A DNA stretch of 64,000 nt. Source: Austwickia sp. (lineage in GTDB: Bacteria; Actinomycetota; Actinomycetes; Actinomycetales; Dermatophilaceae). Below the pieces are notes generated by a model. The model was not told the DNA's origin. It saw nothing but the letters and a program-made list of their open reading frames with translations, and ran no database searches. Positions 53,813-62,915 of the stretch are shown here, one piece after another; positions within the stretch are counted from its first letter, which is position 1, and the number at the start of each line of letters is the position of its first letter. The stretch spans positions 3,348,001-3,412,000 of the forward strand of contig CP064985.1 of NCBI GenBank assembly GCA_016699675.1, given 5' to 3'. A program made the translations under genes and the position numbers.

Positions 53813-54589
53813 GTGCGCAAGGGCGAGACGACGCGGCGCGAGCGGCTGCGGCAGGCGACGTACGCCGAGATCGTGGGTACGGCGCGCGACGCCCTGGCCA
53901 AGGGCGAGGCCATCTCGCTGCGGGCCATCGCCGCGGAAATGGGGATGGCGCCCTCGGCCCTGTACCGCTACGTCGACAGCCTGGAGCACCTGCAGCGCCT
54001 GGTGGGAAACCTGGTCTACGAGGAGGTCATGGCGGTCGTCGTCGAGGCGGGGACCCGCTATGCGGACCCGTACGGCAAGGTCATCGCCGGCCTGGTGGCC
54101 TTTCGCCGATGGGGCCTGAGCCATCGTGCGGAGTACCAGCTGCTCTTCGCCTCCGGCGGCAGCGGGCTCGGGCTCGGTGCGCAGCAGCCGGAGGACCTCG
54201 CCGACTTTCCGGGTCCGGTCGCGTTCGGCGGCTATTTCATGGCGCTGGTCGAGGCGGCCAGGGCGGATGGCGCGCTCCCGCCGCCGCCGGCGTTCGAGAC
54301 CCTGAGCCCGCGCGCTCAGCACGCCATGAAACAGCAGCACAAGATGTGGGGCGGCGACCCCCGTTTCCCCGACTTCAGCCTGGGCGGATGGTGGCTGCAA
54401 TACGTGTCCTGGGCCCGCATCGTCGGCCTGGTCACGATGGAGGTCACCGACCAGATCCCGCCGGCGCTGGTCGCCACGGGGGCACTGTTCGAGGAGGCCG
54501 TGACGGGGTTCACCCAGCAGTACGTCGACCCGGCGCTGCCACGTTTGCGCGCGTTGCTCGAGGCGGAGCTAGGACGCGGCGAGACCTGA
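53813..54589 (+). CDS. TetR-family transcriptional regulator
   Basis: In this 258-residue protein, the N-terminal HTH reads RQATYAEIVGTARDALAKGEAISLRAIAAEMGMAPSALYRYVDSLEHL, the TetR recognition pattern (SALYRY). The C-terminal ligand domain (residues 80-250) is specific and hydrophobic, with Trp/Met-rich segments (MKQQHKMWGGDPRFPDFSLGG). GTG 53813 has GGAGG 7 nt upstream; the longer open frame upstream starts before the operator. It probably represses itself and the NuoB-like gene through the dyad at 53729-53747. Confidence 0.87.
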   Translation: MRKGETTRRERLRQATYAEIVGTARDALAKGEAISLRAIAAEMGMAPSALYRYVDSLEHLQRLVGNLVYEEVMAVVVEAGTRYADPYGKVIAGLVAFRRWGLSHRAEYQLLFASGGSGLGLGAQQPEDLADFPGPVAFGGYFMALVEAARADGALPPPPAFETLSPRAQHAMKQQHKMWGGDPRFPDFSLGGWWLQYVSWARIVGLVTMEVTDQIPPALVATGALFEEAVTGFTQQYVDPALPRLRALLEAELGRGET

Positions 54590-54612
54590 GCGCGACGAAG
54601 CCTCCCCGTCGG

Positions 54613-55524
54613 TCAGGAGGAGGTGGCCGACGCCTGTGCCTTCACCGCGTCGCCGAAGCGCTGCAGGACGTCGACCTGGTGACAGCGCTCGTCGTACTCG
54701 CGCATCTTCTGCTGGTAGCCGACCAGCGACTCGTCGTACGACTTCTTCGCCGCCTCGTAGTCCTTCTTGGCCGCGGCCTTCTCGTCCTGGGCGGCGGCGA
54801 CCACGGCCGTGACGTCGGAGCAGGTGATGACGACGTAGTCCGGCCGCATCCGGGCGCCGTGGCACTGCGCCCACGACTGGGCGAAGCCCTCGGTGAGGCT
54901 GCCGAGATAGCTGGCGGAGTCCTTGTAGCCGCGGGCCGTCAGCTTGGCGTTGAGGCAGTCGGCGCGCCCGCAGAGCCAGGCCGCGAAGAGGTGCCCGCGT
55001 TCGTGCATGGCGGCGTCCCACATGCCGCCGCCCTCGCCCGGCTGGTTGAGCAGGATCATGCGGCCGTCGCCGAAGGCCTTGCCGACGACGTAGGAGCCGG
55101 CGGGTACCCCGGCCGGCAGGTCGTCGGCGAGGGAGCTGTCGCCCTTGTTCGCACAGTGCGCCTGGCCGCCGCCCACCTGCGCGGCGATGAGGGGGCAGGC
55201 CGTCGCGTCGGCCGGCCGTGTCGTCATGGCCAGGTCGGCGAGGGTGAACCGTTCGCTGGCCAGCGCCGACGGACGCGGCTCCGCGGGCCTGGTCGGCACG
55301 CTCGGTCGGGCCGCGGCGGCCTCGAAGCCGGACAGGTAGGCGCGGGTGGGGCCGGTGAGCACCGCGCTGTTCTGGTCCTTGTCCTTGACCTCGTCGTAGG
55401 CCTGCTCCAGCGTCGCCGGCATCGTGCCGTGGGTCGGGAACACCACCGAGCCGGAACAACCGGTCAGCGCGACGGTGGCCATGCCCACCGTGAGCACAGC
55501 AGCAAGCCTCGTCAGTGTCTGCAC
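54613..55524 (-). CDS. Lipoprotein with HExxH-type metallopeptidase motif
   Basis: In this 303-residue protein, the signal sequence TLTRLAAVLTVGMATVALTGCSGS ends in a lipobox LTGC. The central motif MHERGHLFAAWLCG has HERGH, a zinc HExxH, and SLTEGFAQSWAQCHG about 35 residues later could supply the third ligand. Four to six Cys suggest disulfides. The C-terminal third is a coiled Lys/Ala/Glu helix (AAAQDEKAAAKKDYEAAKKSYDES), then DERCHQVDVL. GTG 55524 is chosen for the lipobox. It is probably anchored to the outer leaflet of the membrane. The substrate is unknown. Confidence 0.75.
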   Translation of the reverse strand: MQTLTRLAAVLTVGMATVALTGCSGSVVFPTHGTMPATLEQAYDEVKDKDQNSAVLTGPTRAYLSGFEAAAARPSVPTRPAEPRPSALASERFTLADLAMTTRPADATACPLIAAQVGGGQAHCANKGDSSLADDLPAGVPAGSYVVGKAFGDGRMILLNQPGEGGGMWDAAMHERGHLFAAWLCGRADCLNAKLTARGYKDSASYLGSLTEGFAQSWAQCHGARMRPDYVVITCSDVTAVVAAAQDEKAAAKKDYEAAKKSYDESLVGYQQKMREYDERCHQVDVLQRFGDAVKAQASATSS

Positions 55525-55590
55525 CGTCGGTAGTCCCCCTCGATTCCCCCTCGCGCCGCACCACGATAGCGGCCGATCGGCGTCCCCCGT

Positions 55591-55633
55591 CGGCGACTCC
55601 GACGGACCCCCTGAACGCCCGTCCGAGTCGCCG
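55591..55633. promoter_or_regulatory. Hairpin between lipoprotein and rpsO genes
   Basis: CGGCGACTCCGACGG (55591-55605) and its partner (55619-55633) pair with one mismatch around a 13-nt loop. It lies between divergent genes, so it is not a normal terminator. A possible -10 TAGCCT for rpsO follows at 55751-55756. Confidence 0.5.
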
Positions 55634-55843
55634 ATGGGTCTAGTGTGCGTCAGGTCCAACGCGTTGACCAGGGCCTCGATCCGTCTTGCATGCATTCGCG
55701 CGCGCCTGCCGGCGGGCCCGGGTGGATTAGGAGGGCCGTGATCACGCTGGTAGCCTTGGCTCTTGCCGTCGATCGGCCGCGGATCGAGAGCGCTCGGTGG
55801 AGTCACCGCCGGGCACCGCGCAACGAGCCTAGGAGTCGCCTAC

Positions 55844-56113
55844 ATGCCTTTGGATGCTGCCACGAAGACCAAGATCATGGCCGAGTACGCCACCAAGGAC
55901 GGCGACACCGGCTCCCCCGAGGTGCAGATCGCGATGCTCACGCAGCGCATCAAGGACCTCACCGAGCACTCTCGCGAGCACAAGCACGATCACCACAGCC
56001 GGCGTGGCCTGCTGCTGCTGGTCGGGCGCCGCAAGCGGATGCTGCGTTATCTGGAGGCGACCGACATCGAGCGCTACCGCTCGCTGATCAAGCGCCTGGG
56101 TCTTCGTCGGTGA
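55844..56113 (+). CDS. rpsO: 30S ribosomal protein S15
   Basis: This 89-residue protein has the S15 signature LTEHSREHKHDHHSRRGLLLLVGRRKRML. It binds 16S rRNA helices 20-22. ATG with SD AGGAG. A terminator-like hairpin follows, then pnp, the usual order in actinobacteria. Confidence 0.97.
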   Translation: MPLDAATKTKIMAEYATKDGDTGSPEVQIAMLTQRIKDLTEHSREHKHDHHSRRGLLLLVGRRKRMLRYLEATDIERYRSLIKRLGLRR

Positions 56114-56128
56114 CGTTGCCGACGACTG

Positions 56129-56159
56129 GGAGCGGTTCCCGCACGACGGGGACCGCTCC
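56129..56159 (+). terminator. Hairpin between rpsO and pnp
   Basis: GGAGCGGT (56129-56136) pairs with ACCGCTCC (56152-56159), followed by TTTC. It may terminate or be an RNase III/PNPase autoregulation site. Confidence 0.7.
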
Positions 56160-56246
56160 TTTCGCATTCGGCCGGTCCCGCCGTCCCGGTTCGTCACCCC
56201 ACCGCCGGTGCGGTCGCGGACCGAGCGCGGCGGGTCGGCACGGTGC

Positions 56247-56262
56247 CACGCCGTACGGCGTG
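56247..56262. repeat. Perfect 16-bp palindrome with GTAC core
   Basis: CACGCCGTACGGCGTG is a perfect palindrome in the rpsO-pnp gap. Its core belongs to the CGTACG words that are common in the window. The rest of 56160-56395 shows no gene. Confidence 0.65.
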
Positions 56263-56395
56263 TAGGCAGGACGGGGGCGACCCGGTCGCTGACCGGTTCA
56301 TCCCGGCGGCGGCTTCGCGCCCCTGAGTACGACGACAAGCCGGTGCACAACGACGATGCATCGCACGAATTGAGAGAAGAGGAGGGCCCCATCGC

Positions 56396-59050
56396 ATGGA
56401 GGGTCCAGAGATCACTTTCGCCGAGGCCGTCATCGACAACGGCAGCTTCGGCACCCGCACGATCCGGTTCGAGACCGGACGTCTCGCCAAGCAGGCGGCA
56501 GGCGCCGTGACGGCGTACCTGGATGACGACACCACCTTGCTGTCGACCACGACGGCGAGCAAACACCCCAAGGACCAGTTCGACTTCTTCCCGCTGACGG
56601 TGGACGTCGAGGAGCGGATGTACGCCGCGGGCAAGATCCCCGGCAGCTTCTTCCGGCGGGAGGGCCGTCCGTCCACGGACGCGATCCTCACCTGTCGGCT
56701 GATCGACCGGCCGCTGCGCCCGACCTTCAAGAAGGGGCTGCGCAACGAGGTTCAGGTCGTCATCACGGTGCTGAGCCTGAACCCGGACCACCAGTACGAC
56801 GTGCTGGCCATCAACGCCGCGTCGGCCTCCACCCAGATCTCCGGCCTGCCCTTCTCGGGCCCGGTCGGCGGCGTGCGGTTGAGCCTCATCGACGGCACGT
56901 GGGTGGCGTTCCCGAACTTCAGCGACATCGAGCGCTCGACCTTCGACATGGTGGTCGCGGGGCGGATCGTCCGGCACGGCGACGGTCCGGCCGACGACGA
57001 CGTCGCGATCATGATGGTCGAGGCCGAGGCCACGGATTCGACGTGGCACCTCGTCAAGAACGAGGGCAAGCAGGCGCCGACCGAGGAGGTCGTGGCCTCC
57101 GGTCTGGAGGCCGCCAAGAAGCCGATCGCGACCCTGTGCCGCGCGCAGGAGGAGCTCGCCAGCACCGCCGCGAAAGAGGTGCAGGAGTTCCCGGTCTTCC
57201 TGGACTACCAGCCGGACGCGTACGACGCCGTCGAGGCGGCGGCCTCCGACAAGCTGCGCGAGCTGCTCGCGATCGCCGGCAAGCAGGACCGGGAGGCCAA
57301 GCTCGACGAGGCTAAGGAGATCCTCAAGGCCGACCTGGCCGGCGAGGGCAAGTCCTTCCAGGGCCGCGAGAAGGAGATCTCGGCGGCGTACCGCGCCGTC
57401 CAGAAGAAGCTCGTCCGGGAGCGGATCCTGCGCGACAAGGTGCGCATCGACGGGCGCGGCCTGGCCGACATCCGGGCGCTCGGCGCCGAGGTCGAGGTGC
57501 TCCCGCGGGTGCACGGCTCGGCGATCTTCGAGCGCGGCGAGACCCAGATCATGGGCGTGACCACGTTGAACATGCTCCGCATGGAGCAGCAGCTGGACAC
57601 CCTGTCGCCGGTGACGCGCAAGCGCTACATGCACAACTACAACTTCCCGCCGTACTCGACCGGTGAGACCGGCCGCGTGGGTTCGCCCAAGCGCCGCGAG
57701 ATCGGCCACGGCGCGCTCGCGGAGCGGGCGCTAATGCCGGTGCTGCCGACGCGCGAGGAGTTCCCGTACGCGATCCGGCAGGTCTCCGAGGCGCTCGGCT
57801 CCAACGGCTCGACCTCGATGGGGTCGGTCTGCGCCTCCACGCTGTCGCTACTCAACGCGGGCGTGCCGCTGCGCGCGCCGGTCGCGGGCATCGCGATGGG
57901 CCTCGTCTCGGCTCAGATCGATGGGGAGACGCAGTACGCCGCGTTGACCGACATCCTGGGTGCCGAGGACGCGTTCGGCGACATGGACTTCAAGGTGGCG
58001 GGCACGCGGGAGTTCGTCACCGCGATCCAGCTGGACACCAAGCTCGACGGCATCCCCGCCTCCGTCCTGGCCGGGGCGCTGACGCAGGCCCGCGACGCGC
58101 GGCTCTACATCCTCGACGTGATGAACGAGGCCATCGACGCCCCCGACGAGATGAGCCCCTTCGCTCCTCGCGTCATCTCGGTGAAGGTGCCGGTCGACAA
58201 GATCGGCGAGGTCATCGGCCCGAAGGGCAAGATGATCAACCAGATCCAGGAGGACACCGGCGCCGACATCTCCATCGAGGACGACGGCACGGTCTACATC
58301 GGCGCCACCGACGGCCCGTCGGCCGAGGCCGCGCGCAACGCGATCAACGCCATCGCCAACCCGACGATGCCGGAGATCGGCGAGCGCTTCCTCGGCACCG
58401 TGGTCAAGACGACGACCTTCGGCGCGTTCGTCTCGCTGCTGCCCGGCAAGGACGGCCTGCTGCACATCTCCGAGGTGCGCAAGCTGGTCGGCGGTAAGCG
58501 GATCGACTCCGTGGACGACGTCCTCTCGATCGGGCAGAAGGTCCAGGTCGAGCTCAAGGAGGTCGACCCGCGCGGCAAGCTGTCGCTCGGTGCGGTCCTC
58601 ACCGAGGAGCAGCAGGCGGCGGCCGATGCGGCCGCCGCCGACGAAGGCGAGCGTCGCGGACCCCGCGGCGACCGTCCCGAGCGCGGCGACCGGGGTGACC
58701 GCGGCGGTCGCGGCGACCGGCCCGAGCGTGGCGACCGGGGCGATCGTGGTGACCGGCCCGAGCGCGGCGACCGGCGACCCCGCCGGGACGACGCCGAGGG
58801 CTCCGCGCCGGAGAGCCACGATGCCGGCAACGGCGACGGTCCCGGCGACGCCGACGAGGGCGGCGAGCGGCGCTCGCGCAGCCGGCGTCGGCGGCCGCGC
58901 CGCGACCACGGCGGCGACCAGGACAACGGCGCCGAGCGCGACAACGGCGGCGAGGGGGTCGAGCACGGAGAGGGTACCCCCGAGTCGGACGCGCTGGTCT
59001 CCTCCGCCGACGCCGACCAGGGCGTCAGCGCGACGTCCGAGGAGGCCTGA
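56396..59050 (+). CDS. pnp: Polyribonucleotide nucleotidyltransferase (PNPase/GPSI)
   Basis: This 884-residue enzyme degrades RNA from the 3' end with phosphate. The two RNase PH domains (residues about 10-215 and 335-560) include RRREIGHGALAERAL-like and DILGAEDAFGDMDFK motifs. The KH domain has VIGPKGKMINQIQEDTGADI and the S1 domain GTVVKTTTFGAFVSLLPGKDGLLHIS. The C-terminal 130 residues are Gly/Asp/Arg-rich with RGDRPERGDR repeats, as in other actinobacterial PNPases. A strong hairpin follows. Confidence 0.96.
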   Translation: MEGPEITFAEAVIDNGSFGTRTIRFETGRLAKQAAGAVTAYLDDDTTLLSTTTASKHPKDQFDFFPLTVDVEERMYAAGKIPGSFFRREGRPSTDAILTCRLIDRPLRPTFKKGLRNEVQVVITVLSLNPDHQYDVLAINAASASTQISGLPFSGPVGGVRLSLIDGTWVAFPNFSDIERSTFDMVVAGRIVRHGDGPADDDVAIMMVEAEATDSTWHLVKNEGKQAPTEEVVASGLEAAKKPIATLCRAQEELASTAAKEVQEFPVFLDYQPDAYDAVEAAASDKLRELLAIAGKQDREAKLDEAKEILKADLAGEGKSFQGREKEISAAYRAVQKKLVRERILRDKVRIDGRGLADIRALGAEVEVLPRVHGSAIFERGETQIMGVTTLNMLRMEQQLDTLSPVTRKRYMHNYNFPPYSTGETGRVGSPKRREIGHGALAERALMPVLPTREEFPYAIRQVSEALGSNGSTSMGSVCASTLSLLNAGVPLRAPVAGIAMGLVSAQIDGETQYAALTDILGAEDAFGDMDFKVAGTREFVTAIQLDTKLDGIPASVLAGALTQARDARLYILDVMNEAIDAPDEMSPFAPRVISVKVPVDKIGEVIGPKGKMINQIQEDTGADISIEDDGTVYIGATDGPSAEAARNAINAIANPTMPEIGERFLGTVVKTTTFGAFVSLLPGKDGLLHISEVRKLVGGKRIDSVDDVLSIGQKVQVELKEVDPRGKLSLGAVLTEEQQAAADAAAADEGERRGPRGDRPERGDRGDRGGRGDRPERGDRGDRGDRPERGDRRPRRDDAEGSAPESHDAGNGDGPGDADEGGERRSRSRRRRPRRDHGGDQDNGAERDNGGEGVEHGEGTPESDALVSSADADQGVSATSEEA

Positions 59051-59096
59051 CCGAAGTTCGCAGGGCCCCGACCGGGCGTTCCGGTCAGTGGCCCAC

Positions 59097-59137
59097 CCGA
59101 CGGCCCGGCACCGCCTTGTGCGGTGCCGGGCCGTCGG
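59097..59137 (+). terminator. Terminator hairpin after pnp
   Basis: CCGACGGCCCGGCACCGC (59097-59114) pairs exactly with 59120-59137 around a 5-nt loop. Partial copies of its arm follow at 59140-59180. Confidence 0.85.
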
Positions 59138-59222
59138 CGTCCGCACCGCCTGGCGCGGCGCCGGCCGTCGGCGTCCGGAGTGCCGGCCCAAAAACCGGTG
59201 GAGCACCTGGGGGCCGCGTTCC

Positions 59223-59228
59223 TAGATT
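59223..59228 (+). promoter_or_regulatory. -10 box of leaderless ABC transporter gene
   Basis: TAGATT (59223-59228) precedes the GTG at 59237 by 8 nt, without an SD. Confidence 0.45.
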
Positions 59229-59236
59229 TGACGATT

Positions 59237-62200
59237 GTGAGCCTCCTCGACGTACCGCCCGCACCCCCCGCGAACGCACCTCCGGTCGGCGCCGCGGCGC
59301 CGCGGGACGTCTCCTGGCGTCGTCTGCAGGGCGTCCCCGCGGCCGCCGCGATCGCGGCCCTCGCCCTGGGCTCCGTCGGCACGGCCGCGGGCGCCCTGGT
59401 CGCGGGACAACTCGCGGAGGGCGTGACCTCGGGCCTGCTCCTGGTGTTGGCCGCTTGCGTGATCGGCGGGGCGGCCCTGGACACGCTGGGTCGCTTCCTG
59501 TGGGCCGGGGTCGTGGACCGGGCGGAGGGTCGGCTGCGGGCGGACCTGCTCGACACCGCGCTAGCCCAGCCACTGCCCGTGCTGGCGGAGCAGGCCGTGG
59601 GGGAGGTGCTCGACCGGGTCGACGACGACACCCGTGAGGTGGGCTCGCTGCTGCGCATCCAGGCGTGGACCGTGCTGCGCGCCCTGGTGATGACGCTGCC
59701 GATCCTGGCCGTCGCCGCCCTGACGTGGTGGCCAGGGGCCGTGCTCATCCCGCTGGCCGCGGCGCTGGCCGTGCGCCTCGTCCGTCCGCTGCTCCCGGAG
59801 ATCGCGCACCGCAAGGCCGTCGAGGAGGCTGCCTGGACCGACCACGCCGCGCTCCTGGAGGAGGGCATCGCGGGCCGCGACGACCTGCGGACCAGCCTGG
59901 GTCAGGCCTTCGCAGTGCAGCGGTTGGCGACGCTGTCCGCCACCGTGCACCGGCGGCTGCTCGACGTGCTCCGACTCGAGAGCGTCCTGTCCCTGCGCGC
60001 CGGCCTGCTGTTGCACGGCGTGTTGGCGGTCGTGGCGGGCGGCGCCGCCCTGCTGGCCCTACGGCAGGGCCTGACGGTGGCCCAGCTCGTCACGCTGGTG
60101 CTCGTGACCAGCACGCTCGTGAGTCACCTCGCCAGAGTGGCCGACCAGTGGCCGGACCTGCAGGCCGGGCTGGGCGCGGTGCTACGAATCCGGGCCATGC
60201 TGGCCGTCGAGCCCGAACCCGTCGGCGGGCTAACCCTCCCGAGCGGCCCGCTGGAGCTGGAGTTTCGCGACGTGCGGTTCGGCTACCCGCAGGGCACCTT
60301 CGCGCTGCGCGGGATCAGCCTGGTCGTCCCGGCCGGGCGCACCCTGGCGCTCGTCGGCCGGACCGGGTCGGGCAAGACGACGCTGGCGGCCTTGCTCTCG
60401 CGCGCCGTCGAACCGGGTCCCGGTCAGGTCCACCTCGGCGGGATCGACGTGCTGGCGGTGGACCTGTCCAGCCTGCGCCGCAGCGTCGGGGTCGTGACCC
60501 AGCGCACCGAGATCGTCGCGGGGAGCCTCGCGGACAACATCACGCTGTACGCCGACGTACCGCGCCGCCGGCTCGACGAGGTCGTCGCCGACCTCGGGCT
60601 GACCGACTGGGTGGCCGGGTTCGCGGGCGGGCTGGACACGCCCATCGGGCCCGGTGGCCATCCGCTGTCGGCCGGGGAGGAGCAGTTGGTGGCGTTCGCC
60701 CGGCTGCTGTTGGCCGACGTCGGCGTGGTGGTGCTCGACGAGGCCACCGCGCGCATGGACCCGGTCACGGAGGCGCGGGTCGTCGCGGCGGCCGACCGGC
60801 TCGTGTGCGGGCGGACCGGCATCCTGATCGCGCACCGCCTGGCCACCACGGCCCGGGCCGACCTGGTCGCGGTGCTCGCCGATGGTCAACTCGTGCAGGC
60901 GGGCCCGCGCGTCGAGCTGGCCGAGCGGCCCGGCCCCTTCGCCGACCTGCTCGCCGCGTCGGCGTCGGTGCCCTCCACGTCGGCCACGGCGTCCCTCGCG
61001 TCAGCGGCCACGGAGGGGATGCGCGGCCCGGGTGCCGCGGCCACGGGTCCGGCCGGTTCCCGCGCCCACGCTGGGCCGGTGGGGCCGGTGAGACCGGCGG
61101 GGGAGGGCATCGGGGTGGTACGGCGGCGCGGGGACCCCGTCCCGCGACCCGAGCCCGGGGATGGCCCATCCCTGGCCCGGGGGGTGCTGAGCATGCTCGC
61201 CGTGCGGCCCGCGTGGGGGCAGCTGCCGGTCGGGGCGTTCCTGCTGTACTCCGTGACCGGCGCGCAGGGGCCCATCACCGGGCTCATGTGGGGACAGAGT
61301 GTGGCCGCCGTGAGCGCCGGCGAGCGGCCGTGGGGGTGGCTGCTGGCCTACGTGCTCAGCGTGGTGATCAGTCCGGTGCTGCTCGCGTTCGCGATCCTGC
61401 GATACCCACGCTGGTGGATCGAGGTCCTGCTGCGCGTGCGGATGGCCGTGCTGGTGGGCCAGACCGCTCAGCGGCGCCTGGACCGGACGCCGCCCGGGGA
61501 GGTGGTGGCCCGCGCGTTGGACTCCGACCGCTACGCCCGGTACGCCGACCGCTGGGTGGACGCCGTCAACGGGTTCGCGATCGCGCTGATCACGGGCCTC
61601 GCGGCCGGCACCTGGGTGGCCGGTGCCGTGCTCGCGACGATCATGGCGGTCTCGGCGGGCGCCTCGGCCGTCGGCCGCGGCGTGGCGGGCCGCTCGGCCG
61701 CCAAGGCCTCCACGGCGCGGGCGACCTTCGGGCGCGTGCTGGTGTCGGTGTTGGAGTCGGCGCGCACGGTCAAGCTGGCCGACCGCACCGGCGCGGCGCG
61801 GGACAGGCTCGGGACGGTGGATGCCGGCCGGGTGGCGGCCGCAGTGCGGGAGCATCGGGTTCAGGCGCTGCTCGACGGCGTGCCGACCGTCATGATCCAG
61901 GCCGGCTCCGTGGCCGCCTGGGCGGGGGTGCTGACCGGGCAGTGGGGCCTGGCTCAGGCGCTCCTCGTGGTCAGTGCCGTGAACGGCTTTGACTGGTTCG
62001 GTCGGGTGGCCGGTGCCGTGGTCACCGAGGCGCCGGGGACGCGGGCCTGGCAGGTCGCGACGGCGCGGCTCGCCGGCGGCGTCGACCTCATGACGCTCCC
62101 CGCCGGGGTCGACCTGTGCGCCGGCACGGCGCCCACGCCGTCCCGGCCGGAGCAGGTGCCGTTGCAGCGGCTCACCCTGCGCGGGTTCACCGCGGTCCAC

Positions 62201-62842
62201 GAGGACGGGACGATCGGCGTCGAGGACGTGGACCTGGACGTCGAGGCCGGCGAACTCGTGCTCCTGCTCGGGCAGATCGGGGCGGGCAAGTCCAGCCTGC
62301 TGAGGGCGCTCGCCGGGCTCGTCGACCATCGCGGCGCCCTGCGTTGGAACGGCGTTCCCGTCGGCGACGCGGAGGTGTTTTTGCGGCCCGGGCAGGTGTC
62401 CTACGTGGCGCAGCTGCCGAGGGTCCTGTCCGGCACTTTCGCGGAGAACGTGCACCTGGGCCACGAGCGCTACGTGCACGGGCCCGTGAGCGTCGCCCGA
62501 CTCGCCCCCGACCTCGCGGCCGCGGGGGGAGCGCACAGCCTCGTCGGTCACCGCGGCGTGCGGTTGTCGGGTGGCCAGGTGCAACGACTCGCGCTGGCCC
62601 GGGGGCTCGCGGCGAAAGCCGAGCTGTTGCTGGCCGACGACATCTCCGCGGCGCTCGACGCGCGCACCGAGATCGAACTCTGGCAGGCGTTGCGGTCCAG
62701 GTCGGGGACCGTCATCGGGGCCACGTCGAAGCGGGCCGCGCTGGCGCAGGCGGACCGGGTGGTGGTCCTGGTCGAGGGCCGCGTCGTCGACGTCGGGCCG
62801 TGGCCGGCGTTGGCGGACCGATGGGGGCACCTGGCGGCCTAG
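59237..62842 (+). CDS. Fused ABC transporter (TMD-NBD-TMD-NBD)
   Basis: This roughly 1201-residue protein joins two half transporters. The first TMD is at about residues 30-310, NBD1 at about 335-560 with Walker A GRTGSGKTTLAALL, signature LSAGEEQLVAFAR and Walker B VVVLDEATARMD. A Pro/Ala/Ser-rich linker leads to the second TMD (about 650-950) and NBD2 with Walker A GQIGAGKSSLLRAL, signature LSGGQVQRLALAR and Walker B LLLADDISAALD. NBD2 has Asp where the catalytic Glu is normal, and NBD1 has a degraded signature, so one ATP site is probably non-canonical. The GTG start has a leaderless -10 box. The substrate is unknown; heterodimeric exporters of this kind often move peptides, lipids or drugs. 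Confidence 0.88.
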   Translation: MSLLDVPPAPPANAPPVGAAAPRDVSWRRLQGVPAAAAIAALALGSVGTAAGALVAGQLAEGVTSGLLLVLAACVIGGAALDTLGRFLWAGVVDRAEGRLRADLLDTALAQPLPVLAEQAVGEVLDRVDDDTREVGSLLRIQAWTVLRALVMTLPILAVAALTWWPGAVLIPLAAALAVRLVRPLLPEIAHRKAVEEAAWTDHAALLEEGIAGRDDLRTSLGQAFAVQRLATLSATVHRRLLDVLRLESVLSLRAGLLLHGVLAVVAGGAALLALRQGLTVAQLVTLVLVTSTLVSHLARVADQWPDLQAGLGAVLRIRAMLAVEPEPVGGLTLPSGPLELEFRDVRFGYPQGTFALRGISLVVPAGRTLALVGRTGSGKTTLAALLSRAVEPGPGQVHLGGIDVLAVDLSSLRRSVGVVTQRTEIVAGSLADNITLYADVPRRRLDEVVADLGLTDWVAGFAGGLDTPIGPGGHPLSAGEEQLVAFARLLLADVGVVVLDEATARMDPVTEARVVAAADRLVCGRTGILIAHRLATTARADLVAVLADGQLVQAGPRVELAERPGPFADLLAASASVPSTSATASLASAATEGMRGPGAAATGPAGSRAHAGPVGPVRPAGEGIGVVRRRGDPVPRPEPGDGPSLARGVLSMLAVRPAWGQLPVGAFLLYSVTGAQGPITGLMWGQSVAAVSAGERPWGWLLAYVLSVVISPVLLAFAILRYPRWWIEVLLRVRMAVLVGQTAQRRLDRTPPGEVVARALDSDRYARYADRWVDAVNGFAIALITGLAAGTWVAGAVLATIMAVSAGASAVGRGVAGRSAAKASTARATFGRVLVSVLESARTVKLADRTGAARDRLGTVDAGRVAAAVREHRVQALLDGVPTVMIQAGSVAAWAGVLTGQWGLAQALLVVSAVNGFDWFGRVAGAVVTEAPGTRAWQVATARLAGGVDLMTLPAGVDLCAGTAPTPSRPEQVPLQRLTLRGFTAVHEDGTIGVEDVDLDVEAGELVLLLGQIGAGKSSLLRALAGLVDHRGALRWNGVPVGDAEVFLRPGQVSYVAQLPRVLSGTFAENVHLGHERYVHGPVSVARLAPDLAAAGGAHSLVGHRGVRLSGGQVQRLALARGLAAKAELLLADDISAALDARTEIELWQALRSRSGTVIGATSKRAALAQADRVVVLVEGRVVDVGPWPALADRWGHLAA

Positions 62843-62902
62843 CAGTCCAGCGCCCCGTCTGGGGGGAGGCGCGCGCGTCGATAGAAGTCGCGGCTCAGCC
62901 GG

Positions 62903-62908
62903 CTAGCC
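62903..62908 (+). promoter_or_regulatory. -10 box of leaderless glycerophosphodiesterase gene
   Basis: TAGCCT (62903-62908) lies 7 nt before GTG 62916, without an SD. The same hexamer precedes tRNA-Pro and rpsO. Confidence 0.5.
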
Positions 62909-62915
62909 TGGCGGG

